DNA of 64,000 bases from NCBI RefSeq assembly GCF_000747525.1, contig NZ_CP009278.1, positions 2,046,001 through 2,110,000 of the forward strand, read 5' to 3'. The DNA comes from Sphingobacterium sp. ML3W. Its GTDB lineage: Bacteria; Bacteroidota; Bacteroidia; Sphingobacteriales; Sphingobacteriaceae. Positions 45,794 to 54,511 of this stretch are shown in pieces (position 1 is the stretch's first letter; each line of letters starts with the position of its first letter). The notes below the pieces were generated by a model that searched no databases, was not told the DNA's origin, and saw only the letters and a program-made list of their open reading frames with translations. The position numbers were made by a program, and so were the translations under genes.

Positions 45794-47281
45794 ATGAAAA
45801 GATCATTATATACATTGTTAGTAATTAGTACATTGACCGTTCATTTAAACTCATGTACTTCTCAGTTGGAAGAGGATGCTAGGTCTTCTATTCCGGTCAA
45901 AAATTTCTTTACAAATGAGGAAGAATGTAACTCTGCGGTAATTGGTATTTATAATTATATAAAAGCTCCTTATAATAAATATGGTTATGACGAAATGCCC
46001 TATGCTATGCTTGAGCTCCCTACTGGGATGTTCGATAATAAAGCACAATGGCAATTTGCATCAGACTATGTCAATCTGAAATTTGATGCAACAAGTCCCG
46101 ATTTTTCAATTTGGTGGGAAAGCTGCTATAAGGGAATTGAGGCTGCCAATAGCTGTCTTCGTTATATACCTGCAGTCAATATGTCGGAGAATAAAAAGAA
46201 TGAACTGCTGGCGGAGGCGAGTTTTTTGCGCGCTTATTTCTATTTCCAGTTGGTCCATATTTTTGGTGATGTGCCTTTAAAAATGGTTCCTACGGCAAAC
46301 CCAGGTGATGCACTGATCGGTAAAAGCCCGGTACGGGATATTTTTGAAAAAGCTATTATTCCGGATCTGAAATTTGCTGAAGAGCAACCTTTGGCGGCGA
46401 CGACACAGGGTAATGGTCGCGTCTCCGTGATGGCAGTGAAAACTCTTTTGGCAAAGACTTATTTGAGTATGGCGGGATTGCTGAATGATAATAGTTTTTA
46501 TGGTCTTGCTAAGACCAAGGCATTGGAAGTGATACAGTCAAATAAACATAAACTATTTGAATCGGATCAAGAACTGACCTGGTTCAATAAATTAAATAAT
46601 CCCACTTTTGACAATAAAGAGGAACATATTTTTATGGCCAACTATGCAATCAATAATGCCAATAGCAGTCTACCTGTTTATTTTTTACCTAAAGAAGTTA
46701 AATTGGTGAATGCGTTGCAATTTGGTGGTTTTTCACCTAGTTCGTTCTTTTTGGATGCATATGATGCGGCAGATCTTAGGGGAAGACATAATCAGGGATT
46801 TTTTATGAATACACTTCAAATAGGAGATGAAAAACACGAATTTCCCTGGGCAATTTATAAATTTATGGATCCTGGAATCTTAACTACTGCTCCCAATTCG
46901 GCGAAGAATTTTCCTTTATTGCGGTATGCGGATCTGTTAATGGTATATAGTGAAGCTCAAAATGAAGCTGACGGAAGTCCTGATAAGTCGGCCATTGATG
47001 CGGTCAATCAGATTAGAAATCGCTCGGGTTTGCCGGACATCTCAAAATTATCGCAGGCCGAATTTCGAGAGGAGGTACAGAAACAGCGCTATTTTGAATT
47101 ATGTGCCGAGGGTAAAATCTGGTTTGATATGGTGCGAACGAAAAAAATATTCGATACAAAAACAAATAAAATGGTCGATTTAATCGGCTTTAAACTTCCT
47201 AGTGGCGCAATTTTTAAAGAAGAGAATCTTAAATTCCCAATTCCGAGCCGAGAAGTTCAGATTAATCCATTATTAAAATAA
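45794..47281 (+). CDS. SusD/RagB-type glycan-binding lipoprotein (second locus)
   Basis: 495 residues, normal length. Lipobox HLNSCTSQ, then the SusD-type helices: LLAEASFLRAYFYFQLVHIFGDVPL, LRYADLLMVYSEAQNEADG, AIDAVNQIRNRSGLPD and QKQRYFELCAEGKIWFDMVRTKK. It caps SusC at the surface and binds the glycan. It lies 11 bp after SusC and 5 bp before the GH47 gene, clearly one operon. Confidence 0.95.
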   Translation: MKRSLYTLLVISTLTVHLNSCTSQLEEDARSSIPVKNFFTNEEECNSAVIGIYNYIKAPYNKYGYDEMPYAMLELPTGMFDNKAQWQFASDYVNLKFDATSPDFSIWWESCYKGIEAANSCLRYIPAVNMSENKKNELLAEASFLRAYFYFQLVHIFGDVPLKMVPTANPGDALIGKSPVRDIFEKAIIPDLKFAEEQPLAATTQGNGRVSVMAVKTLLAKTYLSMAGLLNDNSFYGLAKTKALEVIQSNKHKLFESDQELTWFNKLNNPTFDNKEEHIFMANYAINNANSSLPVYFLPKEVKLVNALQFGGFSPSSFFLDAYDAADLRGRHNQGFFMNTLQIGDEKHEFPWAIYKFMDPGILTTAPNSAKNFPLLRYADLLMVYSEAQNEADGSPDKSAIDAVNQIRNRSGLPDISKLSQAEFREEVQKQRYFELCAEGKIWFDMVRTKKIFDTKTNKMVDLIGFKLPSGAIFKEENLKFPIPSREVQINPLLK

Positions 47282-47286
47282 TACAT

Positions 47287-48660
47287 ATGATACAGACAAA
47301 ACAATTTATGAAGTCATTGCTACTTATGATAAGCCTATGCTTTACAATAGTCATGGCTCAGGCAGGAAGCTCAAAACAGGATGAGAATGAAATGTATGCC
47401 GAAAGGGTGAAAACGGCATTTATTAAAGGTTGGGGTGCATATATGGACTATGCTAAAGGGCAGGATGCTGTAAATCCTTTGGCAAAGAAGGGCCATAACT
47501 GGTATAGCCATTCTTTATTGATGACACCAGTTGATGCGCTCAGCACCATGCACATCATGGGCTTGAAAAAAGAGATGGAGGAGGCTAAAGAACTGATTTT
47601 TTCTCAATTGAATTTTGATATTGATATGGAAATTCAACAATTTGAAATTGCCATCAGGATTATGGGAGGATTACTGTCGGCTTACCAATTGGATGGAGAT
47701 CCCAGGTTTTTAAAATTGGCAGAGGATTTAGGAAAACGTATGTTACCGGTCTTTGAATCTAAAACAGGTATGCCCTATAGATTGGTTAACTTAAAAACAG
47801 GTGCCGTTGCTGGAGAAATTACAAACCCATGTGAAATTGGATCCATGTTATTGGAATATGGTATGCTGAGCAAATTGACAGGAAACCCCATTTATTATGA
47901 AAAATGTAAACGTGGTGTGGTCGCAACTTTTGATCGCCGTTCTAAAATAGGTTTGGTTGGTACAGAAATCAATATCAATACTGGAGAATGGGTAAATAAA
48001 AGTGCACATATCAGTGGGCGTATTGATGCGTACTACGAATATTTGTTAAAAGGTTGGTTATTATTTGGTGACAAAGATCTTAAGAAGATGTGGGATATTC
48101 ACAAAAAAGCAATAGCCAATTACCTAGCAGATGATGTGAGTACTGGATTTTGGTATGGATATGCAGATATGGATACGGGTGTCCGTACAGCTACACGTTT
48201 TGGAGCATTAGATTGCTTTTATGGAGCTGTCCTTTGTTTGGATCGTGATTTTAAATCAGCGAAAAAACTGCAACAGAGCATCTATAAAATGTGGACGTTA
48301 AAAGGTCTTGAGCCTGAAATGATAGATTACAGTACGATGAATATAATTGATAGTTACTACATGATCAGACCGGAAGCTATCGAATCTACTTATTATTTAT
48401 GGCACTATACAAAAGACCCAAAATATTACGAGCAAGGGAAGCATATGTTTGAATCGATCGAGAAATACTGTCAGGTGGATAATGGGTATGTACAGATTAA
48501 AAATGTGGAAACCATGGAGAAATGGGATACGTTAGAGAGTTTCTTTTTTGCTGAAACGATGAAATACTGCTATTTGTTTTTTGCACCCAAAGAAGCTTTT
48601 AACTTAGACAAATGTGTTTTAAATACCGAAGCTCATCCATTCTTTAAAACATGGAAATAA
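47287..48660 (+). CDS. GH47-family alpha-mannosidase (alpha-1,2-mannosidase type)
   Basis: 457 residues with a signal peptide (KSLLLMISLCFTIVMAQA). The (alpha/alpha)7-barrel pattern of class I alpha-1,2-mannosidases is clear: KGWGAYMDYAKGQDAVNP, TPVDALSTMHIMGL, QFEIAIRIMGGLLSAYQL with Glu120, RIDAYYEYLLKG with Asp247, MIRPEAIESTYYL with Glu363, and NTEAHPF with the Ca-binding Thr447. Members remove terminal alpha-1,2-mannose from high-mannose N-glycans with inversion and need Ca2+. GH47 is mostly eukaryotic, with fewer bacterial members. It follows SusD by 5 bp and overlaps the HAD gene by 10 bp. Confidence 0.85.
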   Translation: MIQTKQFMKSLLLMISLCFTIVMAQAGSSKQDENEMYAERVKTAFIKGWGAYMDYAKGQDAVNPLAKKGHNWYSHSLLMTPVDALSTMHIMGLKKEMEEAKELIFSQLNFDIDMEIQQFEIAIRIMGGLLSAYQLDGDPRFLKLAEDLGKRMLPVFESKTGMPYRLVNLKTGAVAGEITNPCEIGSMLLEYGMLSKLTGNPIYYEKCKRGVVATFDRRSKIGLVGTEININTGEWVNKSAHISGRIDAYYEYLLKGWLLFGDKDLKKMWDIHKKAIANYLADDVSTGFWYGYADMDTGVRTATRFGALDCFYGAVLCLDRDFKSAKKLQQSIYKMWTLKGLEPEMIDYSTMNIIDSYYMIRPEAIESTYYLWHYTKDPKYYEQGKHMFESIEKYCQVDNGYVQIKNVETMEKWDTLESFFFAETMKYCYLFFAPKEAFNLDKCVLNTEAHPFFKTWK

Positions 48661-49307
48661 ATCAAGTAGATAGTATATTGTTTGATCTGGACGGCACGCT
48701 ATGGAATGCCGCTGTTTTATATGCAAAGGCTTGGACCGTAGCATTACAACAACATGGTATTGACACGATTATTGATGAGGAAGACATTGCTGGCTTAATA
48801 GGTTTGGAGCAAAGTTTTGTGATCCGCTCTTTAATTCCTGCTTTCTATCTGAATAAAGCGAGTATAATTGTGGCTGCTGTTGAAGTTGAAACGGAGCGAT
48901 TGATCCAAACAGAGGGAGCTCCTCTGTACAAGCGTGTCAAAGAAGGATTGGAGGAATTACACCAACGGTATCCTCTTTTTATTGTCAGTAATTGTGATAA
49001 AAATGTGGTCAAATTATTTTTAAAATATCATGGTTTGGAATTGTTGTTTGTAGATCATAGGACTCATGGTGAAAATCATAAATCTAAATTTGAAAATATA
49101 GAAGACCTTATCGTAAAATATAACCTTAAAAAATCGGTGTATGTGGGAGATACGTTATCTGATCAAAAGCAGAGTGAATTAGCTAAAATACCTTTTGTAC
49201 ATGTTAATTATGGTTTTGGGAGATTAGAAAATTATATGCCGAGTTTTAGTGATTTTGAAAGGTTGACGGCTTACTTTTTACAAGAATGCTATCAGTCATC
49301 AAAATAA
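48651..49307 (+). CDS. HAD-superfamily phosphatase
   Basis: 218 residues. Motif I is SILFDLDGTLWN (two catalytic Asp), motif II IVSNCDKN, and motifs III/IV KSKFENIEDLI ... SVYVGDTLSDQK. The helical cap is of the phosphoglycolate phosphatase/beta-phosphoglucomutase kind. Its ATG lies within the end of the GH47 gene (10-bp overlap), so translation is coupled. A sugar-phosphate substrate arising from mannose metabolism is a fair inference. It is the last gene before the terminator at 49342. Confidence 0.88.
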   Translation: MEINQVDSILFDLDGTLWNAAVLYAKAWTVALQQHGIDTIIDEEDIAGLIGLEQSFVIRSLIPAFYLNKASIIVAAVEVETERLIQTEGAPLYKRVKEGLEELHQRYPLFIVSNCDKNVVKLFLKYHGLELLFVDHRTHGENHKSKFENIEDLIVKYNLKKSVYVGDTLSDQKQSELAKIPFVHVNYGFGRLENYMPSFSDFERLTAYFLQECYQSSK

Positions 49308-49341
49308 TTAATTTGAAGGCGGGATGTTTCCTTCGTAAAAT

Positions 49342-49372
49342 AAATTGCTCCACTACATTAGTGGGGCAATTT
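49342..49372 (+). terminator. Terminator of the second PUL
   Basis: AAATTGCTCCACT pairs with AGTGGGGCAATTT over 13 bp (one G-U) with a 5-nt loop, 34 bp after the HAD stop. Confidence 0.85.
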
Positions 49373-49535
49373 ATTGATTGAACATTATTATGTATAAGCA
49401 AAATATTGAAAATAATAAGATGCACAAAGTATACGTTTCATTCAACCTAATGAATGTCGAATAATAGAAAATTGTCTATTTTAGGCATTCCCAATTTTTA
49501 AATAACGCATTGAATTCAGCACATCTAAAACTATG

Positions 49536-49727
49536 CTAATTTCTAAATATTAAATAAATAAGCACAACAGCTGGGAAGAGGAATAAGCCCATTATTACAG
49601 AACTAATCGGTTTTGCAAAATTCAGTGTGAATCCATGCATACTAGATAGTTGTTTAGGAACCAAAAGACGAGGGTCTGAAGGGTTATAATAGAATATACC
49701 GAACTTATAATTTTTTAGATTATTCAT
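49536..49727 (-). CDS. DUF5808-like small membrane protein
   Basis: 63 residues. The first half, FGIFYYNPSDPRLLVPKQ and GFTLNFAKP, is the DUF5808 signature seen in small membrane proteins. The second half, SVIMGLFLFPAVVLIYLIFRN, is a single membrane helix. The function of the family is unknown. It stands alone on the minus strand. Confidence 0.75.
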   Translation of the reverse strand: MNNLKNYKFGIFYYNPSDPRLLVPKQLSSMHGFTLNFAKPISSVIMGLFLFPAVVLIYLIFRN

Positions 49728-49792
49728 TGATCGTAATTTTAGTGGTTTATAATAATGTGCAGTAAGTCTTCAAGGTAAAGGTGTTCTGCTGT

Positions 49793-49828
49793 CTTTAGTT
49801 AGAATCCATGTTTGGATTCTAACTAAAG
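49793..49828. terminator. 36-bp palindrome with 16-bp perfect stem
   Basis: CTTTAGTTAGAATCCA and TGGATTCTAACTAAAG around a 4-nt loop. No T-run follows on either side. It lies about 60 bp upstream of the broken thioredoxin gene. It could be a terminator, an mRNA-stabilising hairpin or the foot of a small mobile repeat. Confidence 0.55.
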
Positions 49829-49889
49829 TTAATAACTTACAATGAAAATTTCAAATTTTTGATGCTATTTCTCACAATATATTTATCAC

Positions 49890-50324
49890 TTGACCAAATT
49901 ATTGGGGGTTTTCTTTAAAAGTTTTAATAATGATACTATTCATGTTTATGACTTGGCAAAGGATAAAGTTCTGTTAATTGATTTTTGGGCGAGTTGGTGT
50001 ATTCCGTGCAGAAAAGAACACCCGCAGTTGCTAGCTTTGAGAGGAAAATATAAAGATAAGGTTCAAACACTAACCATATCCATTGATAAGAATTTGGTAA
50101 AATGGGAAAATGCTATTTCTGATGATAAAATAGATGTATGTGAGCACTAATCCTATAAATCGGGTGTTCTACAAAGTATCAGAAGGGAGCTTTTGATCTT
50201 TGCGGTAACTTTAAGGTTATTGGTAAATAGAAATGGAGAAATTCTGGGCAGATGGGAAGGAGCCGATGAGTTATTTTTAAAGGAAATAGAACAGAAAATT
50301 AAAGAGTTTTCACTTCCCCTTTGA
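49890..50324 (+). pseudogene. Broken TlpA-like thiol-disulfide oxidoreductase
   Basis: The first frame reads VLLIDFWASWCIPCRKEHPQLLALRGKYKDKVQTLTISIDKN, with the thioredoxin active site WCIPC, and stops at 50150. In another frame the C-terminal end continues: LRLLVNRNGEILGRWEGADELFLKEIEQKIKEFSLPL to 50324, which is the usual TlpA/ResA tail. At least one frameshift lies near 50140-50220, and no good start or signal peptide is present. It is a dead exported thioredoxin of the Bacteroidota TlpA type. Confidence 0.75.
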
Positions 50325-50471
50325 AGCACTTAATAAGGTGAAGCCCTGGATAAAGAGAAAAACAAATACGAATGAAAAGTCGAATAAGCTCTTTACTTTC
50401 ATGCACTTTTTCAGGCTTAGTAATAATCGAATGGTAATTTAATTTTTGACAAACTGCTGAGCTTTGTTGTT

Positions 50472-51050
50472 TTATTTGTAATGTTCGTAAAATTTGTTGT
50501 TAAATAATTCAGTTGGATCATATTTTAGTTTTAGTTGAAAAAATATGTCTGCGTTTGGATACGATTTTCTCATTTTGACCCTGTCAATATGTAAGCGATA
50601 AGGTAAATAAAAAGTTCCTTCGTTTTTTAATGCATTATCGACAAGTAGGTTTGTCAATTTTTTCATTTCTGTCTCTTGGGTATCTGTTTTCTTTTGATTG
50701 AATAAGATGACAAAACCAAAGACATTTTCTCTTGCATAATTTAAATAACTGTCATTGTCTTTTTGAACGCCGCGAATAGTTATGTTCAGTAAATCTATCT
50801 TTGAGTTCTTGAGAACAGGTTTTATATCCGCAATGAATTGATTAAAATTCCTTTCAGGAATAAAATATTCTTGAAGTAAGTCAGTCGAAGAAGTGTCTTT
50901 ATTTTCAATTAGTGAAACGTGGTTGTTTAAAAGTTCATTTCTTGAATAAATTTCGTTTTTAAAAACTTTACTCACTCCAGTTTCCAAATCCCAACGAAGT
51001 CGTTTTCCATATTCGTTGTTTACACTGCCTCTAAACACTAATCTTTGCAT
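50472..51050 (-). pseudogene. FAD-linked oxidase, C-terminal part after frameshift
   Basis: 192 residues starting MQRLVFRGSVNNEYGKRLRWDLE and ending YDPTELFNNKFYEHY, a typical C-terminal end of FAD-linked oxidases. It overlaps the upstream reading frame by 13 bp. If one base is added to the A7 run (51058-51064 on the plus strand as T7), the upstream frame joins this one and gives a normal-length oxidase of roughly 485 residues. It could instead be translated from its own ATG as a separate chain, but that is less likely. Confidence 0.65.
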
Positions 51051-51934
51051 TTCAGTGTTTTTTTGGTTTGTAAGGTAGGTATTGTCCCGTTAACCTTCTC
51101 AAAAAAGTTTAATGTTGCTTCTTCTAAAAAATGCTTGTCTGAAATTCGTAGTCGGCCAAAAACTAGATTTACATTTGGATTCTGTGAAATGTACTTTTTG
51201 TAATGGTTTACATAATTGTCAGGATTTAATCGAATATATTTATATTGTAATGCTTCGTTTTCTACAACTTTTAACTTTACGTCTAAAATAACTCCAAATA
51301 AACCATAACCTCCAATTACCAATTTGAAAAGTTCATGATTCTCTTGTCTGCTACAATTGACAACTTCTCCGTTTGCTTTCATTAAAGTAAATGAAACTAC
51401 AGTTGCAGCGATTGGTGGTAAGTTTTTTTGCCAACCGTGCCCATTTACACTAATTGATCCACCAATCGAAAACGAACTGAATGCTTGCATTATGGCAATA
51501 GATTTACCGTACTTCTCTAAATAATTTAAGGCGTCTTCCCACAATGCACCTGAGCCAATAGTCAAAATATTATTAGTTGTGTCAAGTTCCATTTGATTGT
51601 AAGGAAGCATATTTAGTAATATTCCATTTGGATAAATGGTGTGTCCTCCCATACTATGTTTTGCACCCGCAATTGAAATTTTTAAATTATTTTCTTTTGC
51701 ATATTTTAAGACATATTTTAGTTGAATTTCAATTTCTTTTTTGTCGGTAGGAACTTGAATGATTGTATCAACTTTTGTTAGGTTCAGCTGACTAGCATCA
51801 TCTGTAAAACCTTTGGGAATATCAATGATTAAATTCTTTTCATTCCATTTTATTTTTAAGATATGAAAAGTTGGAATAGACAAAAATATGATTATTGTCA
51901 AAAGTCCAATTATCCAAAAATGTTTTTTCTTCAT
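51038..51934 (-). pseudogene. FAD-linked oxidase, N-terminal part (frameshifted gene)
   Basis: 298 residues: an N-terminal membrane anchor (HFWIIGLLTIIIFLSIPTF), then the FAD_binding_4 (PP-loop) domain with ISIAGAKHSMGGH, TIGSGALWEDALNYL, FSIGGSISVNGHGWQ and VIGGYGLFGVI. It resembles sugar-lactone/alditol-type oxidases anchored to the inner membrane. The frame ends at KTLKCKD shortly after an A7 tract. Slippage, a real one-base deletion or recoding could account for it. The substrate is unknown. Confidence 0.7.
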
Positions 51935-52141
51935 TTGTTTGTTAGTTCTAAAATAGCAGAAAACGATTTAGGGATTAGCTAGATGGAAAAGAATAGAAGT
52001 GAAAAAAATCCATTAAGGCGCAACGTAGCAAAAATGAATTGTTACTCTAATATATGAAAAAAAAATTGAAAAGTTGTTTTCCGCTCCATGTAAAAAGGAG
52101 AGGGGAGTCTCACTTGTTTTTAGTAATCTGAGTATTATCTG

Positions 52142-52939
52142 TTACTTATTGATAGTCCGCAATGCCTTTTTGATAATGTATTTTGTTTCTTTTGTTTCGC
52201 TTTCTTTTTCCCAACGTTCACAAAGTTCTTTTACAAAATCGGGACAGGTTTTACTGACATCATTGAGCCAATTGCCAATGCTGTCCATAACGTATTTTGA
52301 TTTGTCGGATTTTAATGGTTCTAAAATTGATAAGGCCAATTCGGGATTTTGTTTTAGTTCGTCGATATGTTCGCACCAAACGCCACGAGGTCTTGTTGCT
52401 TCAGTGGTAAATCTTCTTATATTTTCATCTTGGATTGAGGTCCATTCTGAAAGTATTTCAATGCTTTGGATAAGGTTTTGAGATATTTTCTTCCTTACAG
52501 CCAACCAACTGATTTCTCTTACTCCAAAATGCTTATCAGCTGAAAATGGTTGAATTTGTTCAAGTATTTCTATAATGTTCAGTTCTTCGTTTTTTTCAAT
52601 AGTATATGCAGCCCAACAGCGGACTAAATCAGCTTTATGTTTAGACACTACCGTTAAAAAATCGCTATCATTATTTTTTATTGCTTGCTCAAAAAGACCT
52701 GTTCCGATAGCTTCATTTATCGTATTTACGGTTTGCTTTTTCAGTTGGTCAATTATAGATAGCATGGGTTTTAAATAATCCGTTCTTTGATGTTCTACAA
52801 GTAAGTTTTCCAATAAAAACCGTTGATCAACGGCCAACCATTCTACGAGATTGGCTGTTTCAATTTCCCCACGATTAAGCTGTGCTAAAATATTTTTCGG
52901 AATATCCTTTGTGCTTCTTGCTCCTTTTCTTTCAGTCAT
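52142..52939 (-). CDS. AlkD/AlkC-like DNA alkylation repair HEAT protein
   Basis: 265 residues, all-helical with HEAT-like repeats. Blocks HFGVREISWLAVRK, NIRRFTTEATRPRGVWCEHIDELKQNP and YVMDSIGNWLNDVSKTCPDFV resemble the DNA alkylation repair enzyme (AlkC/AlkD) family, in which a helical solenoid binds and excises alkylated bases. Its start overlaps the peroxiredoxin stop by 4 bp (ATGA), so the two are cotranscribed and coupled. A stress-repair role is inferred. Confidence 0.75.
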   Translation of the reverse strand: MTERKGARSTKDIPKNILAQLNRGEIETANLVEWLAVDQRFLLENLLVEHQRTDYLKPMLSIIDQLKKQTVNTINEAIGTGLFEQAIKNNDSDFLTVVSKHKADLVRCWAAYTIEKNEELNIIEILEQIQPFSADKHFGVREISWLAVRKKISQNLIQSIEILSEWTSIQDENIRRFTTEATRPRGVWCEHIDELKQNPELALSILEPLKSDKSKYVMDSIGNWLNDVSKTCPDFVKELCERWEKESETKETKYIIKKALRTINK

Positions 52940-53574
52940 AATTGTTCAATCAATTCTTGGATATTTATCCTGTTCATATAATTTGTATCAACAAATTTGT
53001 ATGTAATGTTCCCGTTTGTATCTATTACGAAAATGGCAGGGGTAGGCAATTCGTTATTGTCATTCTTGTTGTATTCGGATAGTTCTATTCCTAAACTACC
53101 ATAGACTGGAATTACATAATCCTGAAGTCCGAATGAGATACCAATCTGTTTAGCTAATTTATTGTTTTTATCCGTCAGTAAGTGAAAATCTAAGTGATGA
53201 TTACTTCTTAATTCGTCGCTGTAATCTGGCGTTTGCGGTGAGATTGCTATAAGCGTTGTTCTTCTGTTAGTAATTTGCTTTAGATTATCTTGCAATGCTT
53301 TCAGTTCGAGATTGCAATATGGACACCAACTACCTCGAAAAAAAGCTACAATTACTTTTCCGTTTTTTAAAAGCTCTTTTAATGCTACAATTTCATTGTT
53401 TGTATTTGGTAAGCTAAAATCAGGAAATGTATCGCCTGTATCGATGCTATCTTCTTCGATGTTTCGGGCTTTCAAATCCTGAATAGATTTACCGAATACC
53501 TCTAAAATTTTTGTTGGAAGTTGTTTTGCCAAATTTTCATTTAATTCCTCAATTTGTTGTTTTAAATTTTTCAT
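52936..53574 (-). CDS. Peroxiredoxin-like (AhpC/TSA) protein
   Basis: About 212 residues from ATG 53574 (MKNLKQQIEELNENLAK); a longer frame would begin at 53622 but runs through the promoter zone. After an N-terminal helical part come the AhpC/TSA fold blocks GDTFPDFSLPNTNNE, VIVAFFRGSWCPYCNLELKAL with the peroxidatic cysteine in a CxxC pair, LIAISPQTPDYSDELR and AIFVIDTNGNITYKF. It reduces peroxides in the cytoplasm. It is divergent from an HxlR regulator and upstream of the AlkD-like gene. Confidence 0.88.
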   Translation of the reverse strand: MKNLKQQIEELNENLAKQLPTKILEVFGKSIQDLKARNIEEDSIDTGDTFPDFSLPNTNNEIVALKELLKNGKVIVAFFRGSWCPYCNLELKALQDNLKQITNRRTTLIAISPQTPDYSDELRSNHHLDFHLLTDKNNKLAKQIGISFGLQDYVIPVYGSLGIELSEYNKNDNNELPTPAIFVIDTNGNITYKFVDTNYMNRINIQELIEQL

Positions 53575-53636
53575 ATATTGTTTTATACTTTTGTAAAGTT
53601 TTGAAATTAAATTCAGAACCACAATACCGCATATAA

Positions 53637-53653
53637 TTGTCCCTATGGGACAA
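53637..53653. promoter_or_regulatory. Candidate HxlR operator TTGTCCC-TAT-GGGACAA
   Basis: A perfect inverted repeat with 7-bp half-sites and a 3-bp centre, in the 92-bp gap between the divergent peroxiredoxin and HxlR genes, 13 bp before the HxlR start. Confidence 0.6.
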
Positions 53654-53666
53654 AAAAGTCAATTTT

Positions 53667-54008
53667 ATGAATACAAAAGAACGAGCGATAGAAGAAAAAA
53701 TATGTCCATTGGAATTTGCCGTTAATGCTATTAGTGGGAAATGGAAAATCCCTATCGTATGGCGTATTAACGCGGGTGAAAAACGGCCTAGTGAAATGTT
53801 AAGAGGTATCGTAAAAGTAGATAGACGTGTTTTAAACCAACAATTAAATGAAATGGTTTCGGACGGAATTTTAACCAAACAATCTTTCAATGTATTACCT
53901 CCAAGAGTAGAATATTCTCTTACTCCCCTTGGTGAAAAATTGGTTGATGTCCTTTGGAAACTAAATGACTGGGGCAAAGTGTTATTAGAGCATTCTAACG
54001 AAGAATAA
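53667..54008 (+). CDS. HxlR-family redox-type regulator
   Basis: 113 residues from ATG 53667; the longer frame needs a TTG at 53637 that lies inside the palindrome. Winged-HTH blocks typical of HxlR: CPLEFAVNAISGKWKIPIVWRI, KRPSEMLRGI, RVLNQQLNEMVSDGIL and PPRVEYSLTPLGEKL. The conserved N-terminal Cys (EKICPLEF) is the residue that YodB/HypR-like members use to sense quinones or oxidants. Divergence from a peroxiredoxin gene supports a redox-sensing role. Confidence 0.9.
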   Translation: MNTKERAIEEKICPLEFAVNAISGKWKIPIVWRINAGEKRPSEMLRGIVKVDRRVLNQQLNEMVSDGILTKQSFNVLPPRVEYSLTPLGEKLVDVLWKLNDWGKVLLEHSNEE

Positions 54009-54511
54009 TTGCTGTCGTCTGTAAAGTACTCATTTTATAATCTTCTCACTTTTTTCACTCGTACAGCTGAGATTCAGCAACTGAAATAGAAGTTGTATTT
54101 TGGTTGCGTTGTTAATAAAGTAAATATGCTAACTTTCAGATATTCTGGAAGATTTTTTTGAGTAAATTTAATCACGAATGAGAGTTGTTTTTTTATATTG
54201 TTATTTATTCTTTTGCCCAAGAGATTAATATTAATTCAAGTGTTATTCACAGAATGGATTATCAGATTGAAACTAACGACTCTAAAACTAGGGTTCTACC
54301 TATATGGAATTATTATTAGGAGAAAAGGTCTAACTCTCCAACTTCACTTTTGCGGAAATAGGATAATATTGTGATGCGTTAAGCTGCAATGATTGGGCTA
54401 TTCTTTAATCTGTTTATGGTAATTCTGACTATTATTGCTATCATGAAAACCGTGCAAAAGAATTATAATGAACTATTCTTCTTCTATTATGTTAATAATA
54501 AAAATCCAATT
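54009..54511. other. Gene-free stretch
   Basis: About 500 bp between HxlR and the amidohydrolase. TCACTTTTGCGG near 54345 resembles a -7 box with one mismatch. Nothing else recognised. Confidence 0.35.

Noticed and set aside
53549..53977. Minus-strand 142-codon frame opposite the HxlR gene
   Set aside because: It overlaps a clearly recognised HxlR gene and the intergenic operator; its protein shows no family pattern.
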